Shown piece by piece: positions 46,821-59,180 of a stretch of 64,000 bases of DNA. This DNA is from Nephromyces sp. MM_2019 (lineage: Eukaryota; Apicomplexa; Aconoidasida; Nephromycida). Numbering within the stretch: the stretch's first letter is position 1; every line of letters starts with the position of its first letter. Location of the stretch: positions 21,556 through 85,555 of the forward strand of contig JADHZB010001458.1 of assembly GCA_015657535.1 (NCBI GenBank). The letters are read 5' to 3'. Made by a program: the position numbers and the translations under genes. The notes below the pieces were generated by a model. That model was not told where the DNA came from. It made no database searches and was given only the letters and a program-made list of their open reading frames with translations.

Positions 46821-49800
46821 ATGAAAACGGATGCACGAAACGAAGCGTTAAAATTTTGCAGCGAGTCACTTTTGGCTGAAGATTGTAGATCCAACTTGCA
46901 AAGGTATGAAATATTATTGAATCCTTGCTTTTCTGTGTGATTACGATTTTCTCTTTCAAATAGCGAATGTATTTTTCTTGCCCTTGTATTTACTGATTTA
47001 CACGAAATTATTTAACTGTGTGTTTGTTTTATCTATTTCTTGAAACCCGCGCCTCTTTGTTTTAAGTCAAAATTTTGTGGTTTGCATGCAAAAAATCTTT
47101 TTTATGCTGCAAAAGATGCAGTTTCCTATGCGAATGATTTGAGCTGGCCTATGCTTCATTAATGGCATATTAATTGTTGCGCTATAGCTCGCTTAATTTT
47201 TTAACGAGATTTCTATAGCCTATCCCTCCATTTGAAAAATATAGTTAGCAGTTTTACTCCCCAGAAATACTCCCTTTAGATTTTTTGTATTGGGAAGCTT
47301 TCTACGAGTATAGCCTTTTTAGCCCTTTGTTAGCGCTATCATTCTTCCCCAAGATCGTTCTCTCAAAGATTCCTAAACGAGTTATACTGATTAATGAAGT
47401 AAATTAAATTAGAGACGCCTTTGAGCTTCGTTTTCACTTGTGCGCTATAGCAATAGTATGAAAATTTAAAAATAATATTACAGTTTTAGAATCCCCATCA
47501 AGTTGGGATCATTTCTACCAAATTAAATTCCCCCCAAGCTGATAAGCATTCATCATCTTGAGACCTACCCCCCGCCATCCGGCGATCTATTTTTTTATGC
47601 CTCTATACCTCATTTTAAATGGCTGAAGAAGTATTCTACTCCCTGCGTTTTGATGCTATTACATTACAAATTTGTTTACTACGTGCCGTCAGGCTCATAA
47701 GAGTTCCTTGTGATACACTAATATCTTAGTATTTCAATTTGAATAATTTTTCAAAATTCCTTTTTATTTTCTTTCGTGATACTTTACTTATAACGAAATG
47801 CTCCTCATCCATTTACTAGTATGAAGCGCTTCAATGCCTCCTCAGTGGTCTTTTGTTGCTGTACACGCAGGAAGCATACTGGAGAATTGGCTCGTATTCT
47901 TACTCCTGTTTATCTTTCGTTTTTAGTTGTAGGCATGTACGCGTTGATACACCGGTCAGCTAGCTGGAATTTTTGTAGTTACTAGCCACAGAGCGCTTAT
48001 TTATTTACTTCTCCGTCCTACCGACGGCAGGAGTAGGTAATTTTTTCCAAAGGAGAGCGGAAGGATGTACAAGCCTCATTACTATTGCTCTTATAGAAAA
48101 GCTGCAGGTATCATACGTGCTAATTTAATACCTGTCAGGCAACATAAATCAAGTATACTTGCCCGGCACGAATGCCTTGCCGCATATAAAGGCTACTTTC
48201 CTTCGTGCATAGCGGCGTAGAATCCTCAAAATGCAATCAGACGGCAAAAATTCACCCCTGAAGACCGTAAAGGAGAGTCAAAATGAAGATAATTTTTCAT
48301 TTGGGTCGAAAAAGCGGATAAATATTTGCAACCCGTCTGAAACAGGAGATTTTATGATGAATACCTTCTTTGCTAATTCACAAGGAGGATGCTCTACGCC
48401 CAGAACTTCCTCATCCGCTCAATTTTTTCCTGAATTTGCTACATCATCTACCGTTAACTTTGAAGCGAAATCTGATTTAGCAGGGCCCTTACACTTTGGC
48501 AATTTTTCTGGGCAGAATAGTGATTTGTGTTTTGATTGTTTTGGAGATAAAGCGCTTCCCAACCCCGCTTTAGATGAAGCAAATACGAAGTGCCTCCCTT
48601 ATAGTGGCGAGACTGCAGCTGTATCGCGAGAAGGCAATGATAAAAATATAATTTCAAGATGGTGTGATCGTTCTGCTTGCTCTGCATACCATGGAATTTC
48701 CACTCTGCCTCTACCAGGCAAGACCCACGAAAACATTCCCTCTGAAGAGTGGATGCCTAACTCATGCTTTAAGCGGCAAAGAGAAGAGCAGGATGATGAT
48801 AGGTTTGTGTCTCGCTCTAGTCTTTTTCCTCCAGCGTCCAATTGCCAAGTAGCCCGTGAAGATACCTGTGAAAGCCTAAAGGAGCAGAATTTTGGTGTAG
48901 AGCATAATGCTGAACCGAATCTTTTAGATTATGTTCGTGTAGCTGATAAAAGATGTTATCCTGGCGAGGAATTTACATCTTGCAATGATAAGGTTGTACG
49001 TCCCCTCTCATCGTCATTTTCCTCTCGTCTTGAATATTTTCCCACCTGTCCTGGTGACCAGAAACGTTTCAAGTCGTCGGATTTTTTCCCAGTAGCAAGT
49101 GAAATTTCACAAGTACTCCATAGTAATAGTTGCAATGATTTGCACCGTGTTTCATTTGAAGCTGCTGGGCAATGTCACTCCAATCTCCCGTCATCCCAGC
49201 ATACAGGGCAAGATAATTTAAAGGAAATCCTGCCATCATCTTGCCGCGTAGATGCTTACGCATGCTCCCTTGTAGAGCCATATGCTATGAAAACCTCCCA
49301 TCACGCCACAAGCCCTGAACAGCCTGGCAATGGAGGCTCTTCCCAGTTGAACTACCACCCGGATGCTTTTTATCGCTCTTTCTCAAATGCGCCTCAAGAT
49401 GTTGTGCGATGGGATAAATTGATGAATCAATCTTTTGATTCATGCCAAGCTGTCAACTCCACCATGCGATACTTACAGGAAGATGATTTGGATGTTAGGC
49501 CCTGTTCACTTCCATCTTTTCAGGGGGGTTGCGCTCATGTCACTTCTTCTCGAATAGAAACTCTTACTTCTGATATGTCAGAAGGGAGTTATACAAGAAA
49601 GAGCATCCGTGATGTTGCGTTATTGAACCCTGATAATGGGTACGTGATTGAATTGGATAATTGTATCGACAATTCTCTGACTTCATCCCTTCCTCCTCAT
49701 GGGGAATGCAACTCTGAGGCGTTTTCTACGGCTTGTCAATTGGATGTTTTTCCTTCGAACACATTAGGGTATATGGAGGTTAATAGCTTTCTGCGCTCGC

Positions 49801-49868
49801 TCCATCAGGAGAGCAAGAATAGAAAAATGCAAATTACTAACAAGCATTCGTCCCAATGCATGAAGTAA
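46821..49868 (+). CDS. Orphan protein, 576 residues, Ser/Cys-rich
   Basis: The main exon is one frame of 549 codons (48221-49868, TAA). Its first ATG is at 48231, but a TAG acceptor just upstream joins in phase to a small exon at 46821-46903. That exon encodes MKTDARNEALKFCSESLLAE and a few more residues, ending at GTATGA, and gives R-ILKMQSDGKNSP at the junction. The two-exon model gives 576 residues; starting at 48231 gives 545. The intron would be 1317 bp with a weak pyrimidine tract, so exon 1 is moderate. The protein is rich in Ser, Asn, Cys and acidic residues, looks mostly disordered, has no membrane segment or signal peptide, and matches no family I recognise. A nuclear regulatory or scaffold role would be a guess. 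Confidence 0.65.
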
Positions 49869-52800
49869 CGCCGAGAGATACTTTAGAGTTGCTTTGATGC
49901 CTCAGAAGGTGTGAATTAGGAGTTATGTAACGAATAGTTGAGTAGCGACGGTGATTTAGATGTTATGGACTTCATTAAGCCTGTCTCACTGAATGCGGAA
50001 TCTTTGTTTTGATCCCACACAATGCAGCCTCGTTAAGAAAAGTATATCTATGTTCCTGATGGTATAAAGATATTCCATGCAATGAATTCAATTGCATATT
50101 GTGAGGGCATTGCTTTGACCCTAATATTTTCTTGCGGAAGGCTTCATACCTTTGTGCTAGCTAATGCAAACTCGTTACCGTTTACTTGAATGCTTCCTTT
50201 TTCTTGGCAGGAATTGCTAATCTTTTTATTTGTGATGCATACTTTTCAGATTTGGTACACCTTCTACAAGGAGTGTAATGCGTGTACTCTACCATTGCTC
50301 AGCTGACAATGAATTTGCTTTAATCACGTATTATCGTCTAGTTTAACTTTGATCGCCACTTGAATGTACGGGAGGTGATTATCGCTTCCATATTTTCTTG
50401 TTGTGAGCTGATGGCATATATTATTAAGCCACTGATTTGAATTTGAGTTCTCTACTGCACTGTTATCGAGATATGTTTGTACTATAACAAATTTGATCTT
50501 TATTTTTAGCCACTTTACCTTTCTAATTTCCAATACGCTGCTCGATCGCAGAGTTGCGGGATTTAATCCTTCAAAAAAAAATACAGGCACCTCTTCCTTG
50601 CAATCTAGCTATCTTGTAGATGGGCTGCTCTATTGGTGACCTGTTTTATGCCTGCAGTAAAAATCTATTTCTTCCCAGTCTAATCGCTATGTCTTATGAC
50701 TTTTATATGCTCAAGGAGCTGTTGGTTTTCCCGAGGGGATCTTTTCAAGCTTGCATGCACTCTACGCTTCAGTGTACATATGGCAGGTGGTGGTGTGCAA
50801 GTTGAACCTTTCGCATGGAACACTATTAACAACTATGTTATTATTGTGCCTCTAGTAGATTGTCACGAATTCATAAAAGCCCCTTGTGAATTCAATGGAC
50901 ATTTGCTGAGGGCCCGGAAGTTGGGAAGTGCAGTTTCATGCTCTCACAGGGGCACGAATAATCTAGAGTTATTTTATGCGACCTTATTTGTGTCACTCCT
51001 GATTTAAGGCCCTTCTAGAATACCTCTGTACGAGTCCTTAGTAAAAAGGCATTTTACTCAAGGAAAAGCTTTATTAGAGTGAAACTTTCATCCATTTCTT
51101 GAGCACTAATTTTCTCTCCAGTGTGGTCTAATGCGCTCTAAATAGAGCAGTTTTCTTAGTAAAGTGTGGCTTTGCCTTCTCTTTAGTGTGTACACATGGG
51201 ATGAGCAGCTACAATGATGGATATAGCCCTTAAGTGGCTCCTACCCACGGTAGATTGATGTTTCTTGCTATTTCACCGGTACTTTACTGGTGAGATTGCA
51301 TGTGCTTGCTAGTGCGTTTGCTGCGTGAGCACAAACACCTCGTCACAGGGTAGCGAGTATGAATTTGCCCCGTATCCTGCAATTTCATTCTGTCGCATTG
51401 TGCGATGATGCGTAGTCACCGCGCAAGGCGTTCTGCTTTTTATGATGATTCGGTGTCGTGCAAGAAGTCCTGCTAGTGAAATGATTGTGGGATAATGCAC
51501 ATTCGTGCTAAAAGTCCTGCAAAGCTACTTGAGGACCCCAGGATTCCTTCAAGGTTTCTAAGATGGTGCCTTCTTGACTCACCACCTAAAATACGTGCTG
51601 TGCAAGAAGGTAGAAAGAGGGTTTCTCATGGGATATATGGAATGCCTATTATGGCTGCTTTTTCGGGTTTCCGGGGGCCACAGTGTGGAGATTCCAGGGC
51701 TCCGGAGATGTTAAACTGTGAAGGTCTCTGTACTCTACAGCGAAACTTAGTTTCTGGTTCTAATTGCAATGTATTATGAGGCAGCCTCCATCCATGAATG
51801 GAGAAAATCATAGCAAACGACAGGGGTGACTTTGACTCTATGCTCTAGCGTTTTAAACGAGCCTGTAATTTGTACGAATAAGTACTTCTTACGTGAGATA
51901 GCTTTTTTCGATGCATAAGCGTGAAATTGTTTCTGAGCTCCTTCAATCTCTAGTGGTTTCCAGGACTCTCTCATACAAAAGAGGTACTTTTTTCGTGGGT
52001 GTTATTGCCGTAAGCAACGAGCTTTACTTGAGTTTGGACTGGTACCAAAATCTTCAAAAGGCGCAAAGAAATCCAAACCAAGCAAAATATTCGTTTGTTT
52101 TGATTGCAAAGAATTTAACCTTTAGATGCTTTCTAAGATGTATAGTACCATATTAAACCAGTTCATAATGGAGTTTCAATATGCAACCACCATGTCTTAT
52201 CTCGGTACTCTTGCTGCCATCGAGCAGCATAAGGCTTCTATCAACCGAAATTATTGTATAAATTCATATATATAGAGTCACTATCCTAAGTATGTGCGTC
52301 CCAGTATATCAAAGAAATATGAATTGGGTGATGCCCTTTCTAATCTTTAGCGCTTGGGAGTATCAGATCCTGAGGTGGTGATGATTGCAGGATAGGATAT
52401 TAATTTAGCGGGCTGAAACGTTTCCGACTCGTATCTTCCTGCATTTTTTTGGAGGTCTATGGTCATTGAAATCCTTTTTATGGGGGTTAACGCATGTGCT
52501 GAGACCGGCATCACACGCAGAATAAAATGCATGACATCCAATGAAAACAGCATTTCAAACTAGAAGCATTTTGTAAAACAGTAAAAATATGATAGCATGT
52601 ATTTCATAGCGCTTTAGGGCCTTTTAGACAATGCTTATACATGCAGCTCTTTTTATGCGTAGTGGAAACTTTTTCTAGTTTTCTCAATAAAATATTCGAA
52701 TCATCTAATGCTAGAAATCCTTCCCAACTTTAAGACTCCAAGACTCTGCACTAACTTTTCTGCCGTACCGGTCGGCATCATTTAGTGATAAAAGTCTTTT

Positions 52801-53701
52801 CCAGCTTTAAAACTTCATTCCCTATGCTAACCTTCCTTCACTACCTATAGCAGTCCGAAAACTTGTGGCAGAAGTTGCTAGCCCCCGTGACGCGCATGAC
52901 ATGCACAAAGGCTTCCTTCATGTATTGCATTGAGGAGCTTTGGTGTGCCTCCACCACAGGAAGTGGCGCCGCGCGCATGCGGTAAACTTTCCCAATGTTG
53001 ACGAATGATTCGAGACTACGAATATACGCCCCTCAACCACCTGCACAAACAACGAATATATACCACTGAACTACCTGCGCCAACACCCACGACACTCCCA
53101 TTGCACCGCGGCGCTATTCCGTACACGTCGGCCCAGTGGTATGTTAATGAACTCATTGGTAATGGAACAGTTACGAACATTTACCAAATGCAATGCAAGA
53201 AAGCAATGTCATAAAATGTCTCCACCAGCAACCAAAACCCCAGAGTGAAGATGCCCGAGGCCTCATTCCCATATAACAGACCTTAAAAAGAGAAGCTCTT
53301 ACTCGATTGTAGGGGGACGGAAAAAGGCCCAGCCGTGTTTTATCATTTTTGCGGTTGTACCGCCTGAAAATATTTTTTCGAATAAGATTCAATGGGCTGC
53401 TAACTTTGGCAAAAGCTTTGCTGGGATTAAGGTAGTGATAACATGCTCAATAACTAGAGTTATAAGAGCATGGAATAAAGGAAATAAAGAACTGGCTTTT
53501 GGAAAATTAAAAAGGTAAAAGAAGACACTTGTTGCGGTAGGCATAAAATTGTGGAACCCGCGCTATAATTTTAGTTCCGTTGCCTGAAGCAGTGGAGAAA
53601 TGATTCTGGTTTTATATTTTCTTGAAGCCTTTTAACACATTTCTATATACTATTCTTAGAGGATCATTGTGTTTTTCTTCAAATTCATTTTCTTGTTCGG
53701 T
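49869..53701. other. 3.8-kb stretch without a recognised gene
   Basis: Follows the 576-residue orphan. Frames reach 103 codons (50696-51007, +) and 94 codons (51495-51779, +), but neither shows a family motif or coherent splice sites. No tandem repeat stands out. Confidence 0.45.
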
Positions 53702-55262
53702 ATGATGCAAAAAGCCCCCACCAAGAATGGTCCCTATGAGAGCCTCTTAGCTTCTTTGGCTTCCGAAATGCAGGATGGCTTTATAGGGGCTGCCTTACTG
53801 GATTCCTGCGGCCTTCGCTTGGCCGGTTGGACTTTTTTGGGGGGTGTTTACGATGGGAGGAAATATCCGATGGTGCAGATGTGTGTGTATATGTGTTTGT
53901 GTGTGCGTCTGTGTGTGTGTCGTTCCGTGTGTTGTACGAGATGGTAGTGTTTTGGAAGTGCTGGTTTTAACTATTTCTTTTTTTTTGAGCGATGAGAAGG
54001 AGTCATCGGCGGTTATATGTTGGATGAATTTTCTCATCATAATTTAGGGCTTTGTCTTTGAGTTATTTTTTTTTGAGACTAGTCAGTTTTGGACAAAAGT
54101 CATTTTCAATGTTGAGCCTTGTGTGCGTGCCGAACTCCGGTGATGCAAAAATGTTTGGAGAAGTTATTCAGTTACTTTTTTGGAGGAGATTTTGAGGAAG
54201 CTTTGTTTTCGCCTTCTGTGGAACTGGTGTTTTCTAAAGCAGCTTTAAAAAAAAAGCTGTCGTGTACTGGATAAAATTTACTTACGGGCATAATATAATT
54301 TCAGGGTAATCAACATCTATGCATTCAAATAGCCACAGCTTCGTATAATCGTTCTCTTCCTCGTCGCCTTTATGGACGTAGCGATTAATTTGCATGGAGG
54401 TTTTAAGTGGAAACAGTCTATATTTCTGCTAAGCCACCAGTGTGATATTTTTCAACTCTTTTTATGTGCTCAAAATAAATCCTTATTTGCCACATGAGGA
54501 CCTTCGTCATCCTCTCAAGAGATAGTGGGTATTAAAGAATTTGAGAATAATTTTAATATAAACTTTAATAAATAGTTTGGCTTATGTATGGTAACTCATC
54601 CTATACATATATATATGTCTTCTTAGAGTATGGGGAGGTGCCCACGTACTTAGGAGCCATTGTAAACATTATGAAACTTTGGCGTGTGCGGCTGTTTGAT
54701 GATAATCCGAGCCACTCTTCGGATTATTCTCCCCTAAATTCGGATAGCGATGATTCTGAATCTTCCGAGTCCTACCCCTCAATAGTGTTTGAAACGACAA
54801 AGAGGTATATATGTGCATTTTCAGGTTTATACGTGTGTTATGCTAATTTGAATGAGAAATTGAATTGGTGTGTGTGAGTTTCTCATAAAAATTGGCGTGT
54901 TTTTGGCTTTATACGTATGTTATGCTAATTTGAATGAGAGATTGGATTGGTGTGTGTGATTTTCTCTTAAAAACTATCACTTTTCGCATGCTTTTCATTT
55001 TTGCTTGTTTCCTGCCTTATTTTCCCTCTCTTCTTTTGTTTTCTCCCCTATTTTCATCAATTGCTCTTCAAATATGGAGCCATATATTCTATTCTTTCCG
55101 GAAAATTCTTCCTTTGACTCTCCAAACTTCAACTTCGTTTTCTTCGCTCTTAGGGGAATTCTGCTGCAAGCCCGAGATGGCTTAATACTGGTGCTTGTGA
55201 AGCGGCCTGCAAACTATGGCAATCAAAAGGGTGGGGCAAACTATGCTGGTCGCATCAAGTAG
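53702..55262 (+). CDS. LAMTOR5: Roadblock-fold protein, LAMTOR5/HBXIP-like
   Basis: LAMTOR5 (HBXIP) is a small subunit of the Ragulator complex that anchors Rag GTPases and TORC1 signalling on lysosomal membranes. Exons 53702-53825, 54627-54804 and 55154-55262 (TAG) join in phase to 136 residues. Exon 1 gives YESLLASLASEMQDGFIGAA then LLDSCGLRLA; exon 2 begins EYGEVPTYLGAIVNIMKLW; exon 3 completes IVFETTKRGILLQARDGLIL. The pattern (I)GxxLxDxxGLxL, a GxI helix, then IVFExxxxxIxLQxxDG matches the HBXIP fold as I recall it, better than dynein roadblock. Residues about 66-90 are an acidic Ser/Asp insertion (NSDSDDSESSES) with CK2-like sites. The tail after LVLVKRP is an extra basic Gly/Asn-rich segment. 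A different roadblock/LC7 protein is possible. Confidence 0.6.
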
Positions 55263-58200
55263 ATGTTTGGTTGTTACCCTCAAATGAAGAATTAGTCACT
55301 GGGCGAGCTTTTTTGAAGGAGTTTTTAACTTTCAATAATAATTTTAAGGTTTTCCCGCCTTTACATAGTTGTGTGAGTTGTTTTTGACTGTCAAGGTGAG
55401 GGTCTTGCAGTTTCTTCCTCACTTCGTCTTGTAATCTTTTTTCTTGGTGCGATGGCCTTGTTTTCCCTTTAAACAAGCAGAAATACTTGTTATTCCTCCT
55501 TTTTTCATTTTGGTATTGAAAGGTGCATATCATGATCCTGTCATTGTGTGTAATGAAGTTTTGTTACTTTTCAAAGCTTGCAGGTAAAAGTTTATGTCCA
55601 TCAGGTCGTAGTTTTGGAGAGGCGAATTGTCTATATTGCAATGAATGAATTTCGGAATATGCGTCCGTAAAACAAACTAAAGATTCCATGTAGTTTCCCC
55701 TTTTGTGTGTGTGTGTGTTTATTTGCTTGTGTGTGTACATTTGGTTTCTTTCCTTGCTAAGGCTGCCCCCAGCACCAGTGATAGTGTTTCAGCATAGCAA
55801 GGTCATAGTATTTGCATTCTTCACCTTGTAAATTTCATGGAATTATTCCTGTTTCTGCTGTTGTTTTCGAGTAGTAATGACTCTCAATGCTGAATATATT
55901 TCACTTTGATGTGCAGTTTATATTTCTTAGCATTATTTGCAGTTCTTAGAAATTGCGAAACTCGCTTTAGTCCTTAGTTTACATGATTATTTCATCATGC
56001 TGCGTGTTTTCTTCCGGTTATTATACAGCTTTTTCCTGTTCTTTAGCCTTTGTGAGCTTAATAGCTGTGAGTTTGTAGGTATCTTTTGTTGAGTTTTGTG
56101 TATGTGATACATACGTATATGTATATATATATATCCAGGCATATGCTTTAAGTGAGTCTGTGTGCCAGTTCAAGCTGTTTTATGCTTATATCTGCTTGTA
56201 GGTGTATATGTGTGTAAGTATGTGTGTGCGTAAGTTTGTGTACCACTCTTGTTACCATACTGTTTGTACCACACTATACCGCTCTGTATATGTCACTCTC
56301 TGTATCACTCTGTGTGTGCTGCACTCTCTACCACTCTGTGTGCCACTCTCTCTATCACTTTTTCTCTCTGGACCTCCCTCTTCCCATAAAATTCCCTCCT
56401 TTAAATCACCCAATTGTACTCCCTCTTTGCTTCGATTATTAATTTATGTATGTGAAGATTAGCCACTCAAAGGCTTTATTTAACGAATCATGTTACCGAT
56501 CGCAGTTTAGTGCTATATTAGGCCAACGCTACTTATCAGCTGTTTGACGTATGTGCTTATAAGTGCAATTTCTCGAGTATATACGTGCGCTAAAATGCAT
56601 ATGGCGTTCGTTTTTATCGTTTATATTCAAGTTTACACACCTCTGACGCATACACAGACGCAGAAACTCTGCAATGCTTTTCTTCTTCATGTTTTGTTTG
56701 GCGTTTGCCTCTTGATGTTTCTGAAGATGTTTGAAGAAAGGACTGCAGAATGGTTTTTTATAGTATTATGAATGATTCTTCCTGTTTATTCTTCTTTATC
56801 TATCTGAAGGAACCTGCAAAGGTGGTGTGTGTCATACATGTGTATTTTCTGGGGCGTGATTTTGGCTGGTGTGTACTTTTTTCAGCTCAGTATGAGTTTA
56901 TCAATATCTCCCGTAAAATATTGTGAGTACTTTGTGGGTGATGTGTGTGTTTTTTTTAATTTTTAGACTACTTGCCGTGCTAGTTCTAGTTTTTTCGGTT
57001 TAGTTACTCCAGCCTTTGGTAGCAGCGTTATTTGTAGTAATTTCATCAATCTGATTGTAGCTCTTCTTATTGGCATGGTGCGTAGTTTAGCGGTCCAATA
57101 TTTTTCCGCATGAGAGTACCGAATCCTAGCTTCGTTCCAGTAATACAAACGTCATTTGGGGCTCTATTGCTCTCTGAAAAAATCTTGAAGTCGGGGGTTT
57201 GAAGATGATAATCCATTTGGTAGCTCTGGTGTATTGGTGGGTGTGTTGGTGGGTTGTGCTCTCTGTATTGGTGTGTGCACCGTTGCGTGTATATTGACAT
57301 GCTTTTTTTTGGCGATCTTGGGCTTCACCTGGGCATATGAAGAGGGAGTTGGTTATTTCCTGGGGCTGTGTGTATACGCTGTTTTTAGGGGTTAATGTTT
57401 TATAAGGAGTTGTGATTAGAAGATCTTATCAGATGACCGTTTGGAAGTGGGTTTACTCAGGATTGGTAAACAAGCCGGAACGTGTACTTGCAGCGTTGTC
57501 TTTACCTTTTAAGGTGTAGCTTGCTGGGAGAAGATTACCTATGAAGACGCTATAGCTTTTAAAGATACTATATACTATAAAGTCGCTAAAATCTCCAAAT
57601 TTAATATAAAGATCTTAAGAAGTGGGATTCTTTGCTGATTTTAGCTTACATAACTTGGTAATATTCCCAAGTAAAGTCTACGGAGAAGCTTCCTGGCCTC
57701 TGTGCTTCAAGTACTGGAATTTTGCTTGCTCATGAAACCTTCTTTGGCATGTTAATAGCTGCTAATTTCGCGTTAATACGCTCTTTTGCTAGTAAAGGGG
57801 CATGTAATCATGGTGGTTAACTTTAGAGTGATCATTCCTGCAAGCAGTAGCGGCTATAGAAGCTTGCGAGCCATAGAAGCTATTTAAGGTAACTTATATT
57901 GGCTAACCTATACAAGCCTTACCGCCTATACCAGCCACGCAAGCAATAGGGGCTACACAAGCTAGCCTCTACAAGCTAGCCTCTACAAGCTACCCTCTAC
58001 AAGCTACCCTCTACAAGCTACCCTCTACAAGCCATCCTCTATAGGTTACCCTCTACAAGCTGATCTCTACAAGGTACCCCCTACAAGCTAACGTTCACAA
58101 GCTGATCTCTACAAGCTACTACCCTCTATAAGCTACCCTTAAAATTCTATAGACTTCACAAGATGGAGCAACTTGCAAATACTCGCTTCATCAAGTTTAG

Positions 58201-59180
58201 TAGTTTCGCACACACACCGCGGCTTGAGTTACCTCGATGCCATCAACTCCCCAAAAGGAGCTCCTCTTCAGCCACATCTGAAAAACCTCTATATGTTTAC
58301 CTGTTTGTGTGTTAGTTCGTGTGCGAGAGACTCATTTGTCGGCGTTTAGCGTATCTTCATGAACCAGAAAAAGCATTTTTCGACTTCATCAAGCTGCGAT
58401 AGGAAAATTCGCTTGCCTTTAGTGGATCCTGGCGTTTCTTTATGGAGACTAACCCAAAAAGAAGTTCTTTTTTGCTTTCTCTTGGATAGATATATTGCGG
58501 GTGATCAGCCTGCCGGCAACATCTAAGCTCTAAGCCAAAAGCAAAAGTTTTTTGCTTATTATGAAGTGGATGGAGCAGAAAACTACGCTCAAAGATACTG
58601 TGTGTGTTGATTTAGTGCTGTTTTAGGTTAATATTGCGTGTGTAGTTTTTAGTGCTGTTTTAGCTGTTTCTTGTGTGTGCAGCTTTCTCTGTTTTACATG
58701 CTGCTTGTGAGTGTAGTTCACTGTTGTTTTAGCTGCCTCATTGACTGATGGCTATAGCTCTTGCTTCCACGTTCTTAGCACGGACAGCGTCTGGTTTAAA
58801 CGGCAACTCCCTCAATTGAGAGGGTTGTAGAGTAATGGTGCTACGTTGAAAAATCCGCAAAGGGTATATCCTCACCTTTCCCTACTTCTTCCACAAAGAT
58901 TATTCAATATCCTAACATCTTTTTTTTGGCTCTACTTGATCTTTCTTCTTCACTGTTTTATAGCCCTCTTCACGCCTGTTTTCTAACTCTTTTCTCCATC
59001 TCACGAAAAAGGCGTAGCATAAGAAACTGTAGAATTGTTGTTAACTTCGAGGCTTTAGCCTGTTCCTTGTTGATTTTTTATCCTCTATCTTCAACTATGC
59101 TATGTGTTAACCCTGCTTAATTTATTCGGTACTTCATGTAATTGTTAAGTGTAATTACCCCTTCGGCGGAGTTCCTCTCA
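55263..59180. other. 3.9-kb stretch without a recognised gene, TG-rich
   Basis: Contains many TG runs (about 55706-55740, 56100-56240, 57235-57290) and the 14-bp tandem repeat at 57953-58140. No coding exon was found on either strand. It probably includes the 3' flank of the roadblock gene and the promoter of the WD40 gene. Confidence 0.5.
57953..58140. repeat. 14-bp minisatellite, about 13 units
   Basis: The unit is CTCTACAAGCTACC, repeated head to tail. Central copies (about 57967-58022) are nearly identical, while outer copies are increasingly diverged (for example CTCTATAGGTTACC and GTTCACAAGCTGAT). The array is intergenic. Confidence 0.9.

Noticed and set aside
51495..51779. 94-codon plus-strand frame
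   Set aside because: Overlapping open frame on the other strand, no recognised motif, no splice chain.
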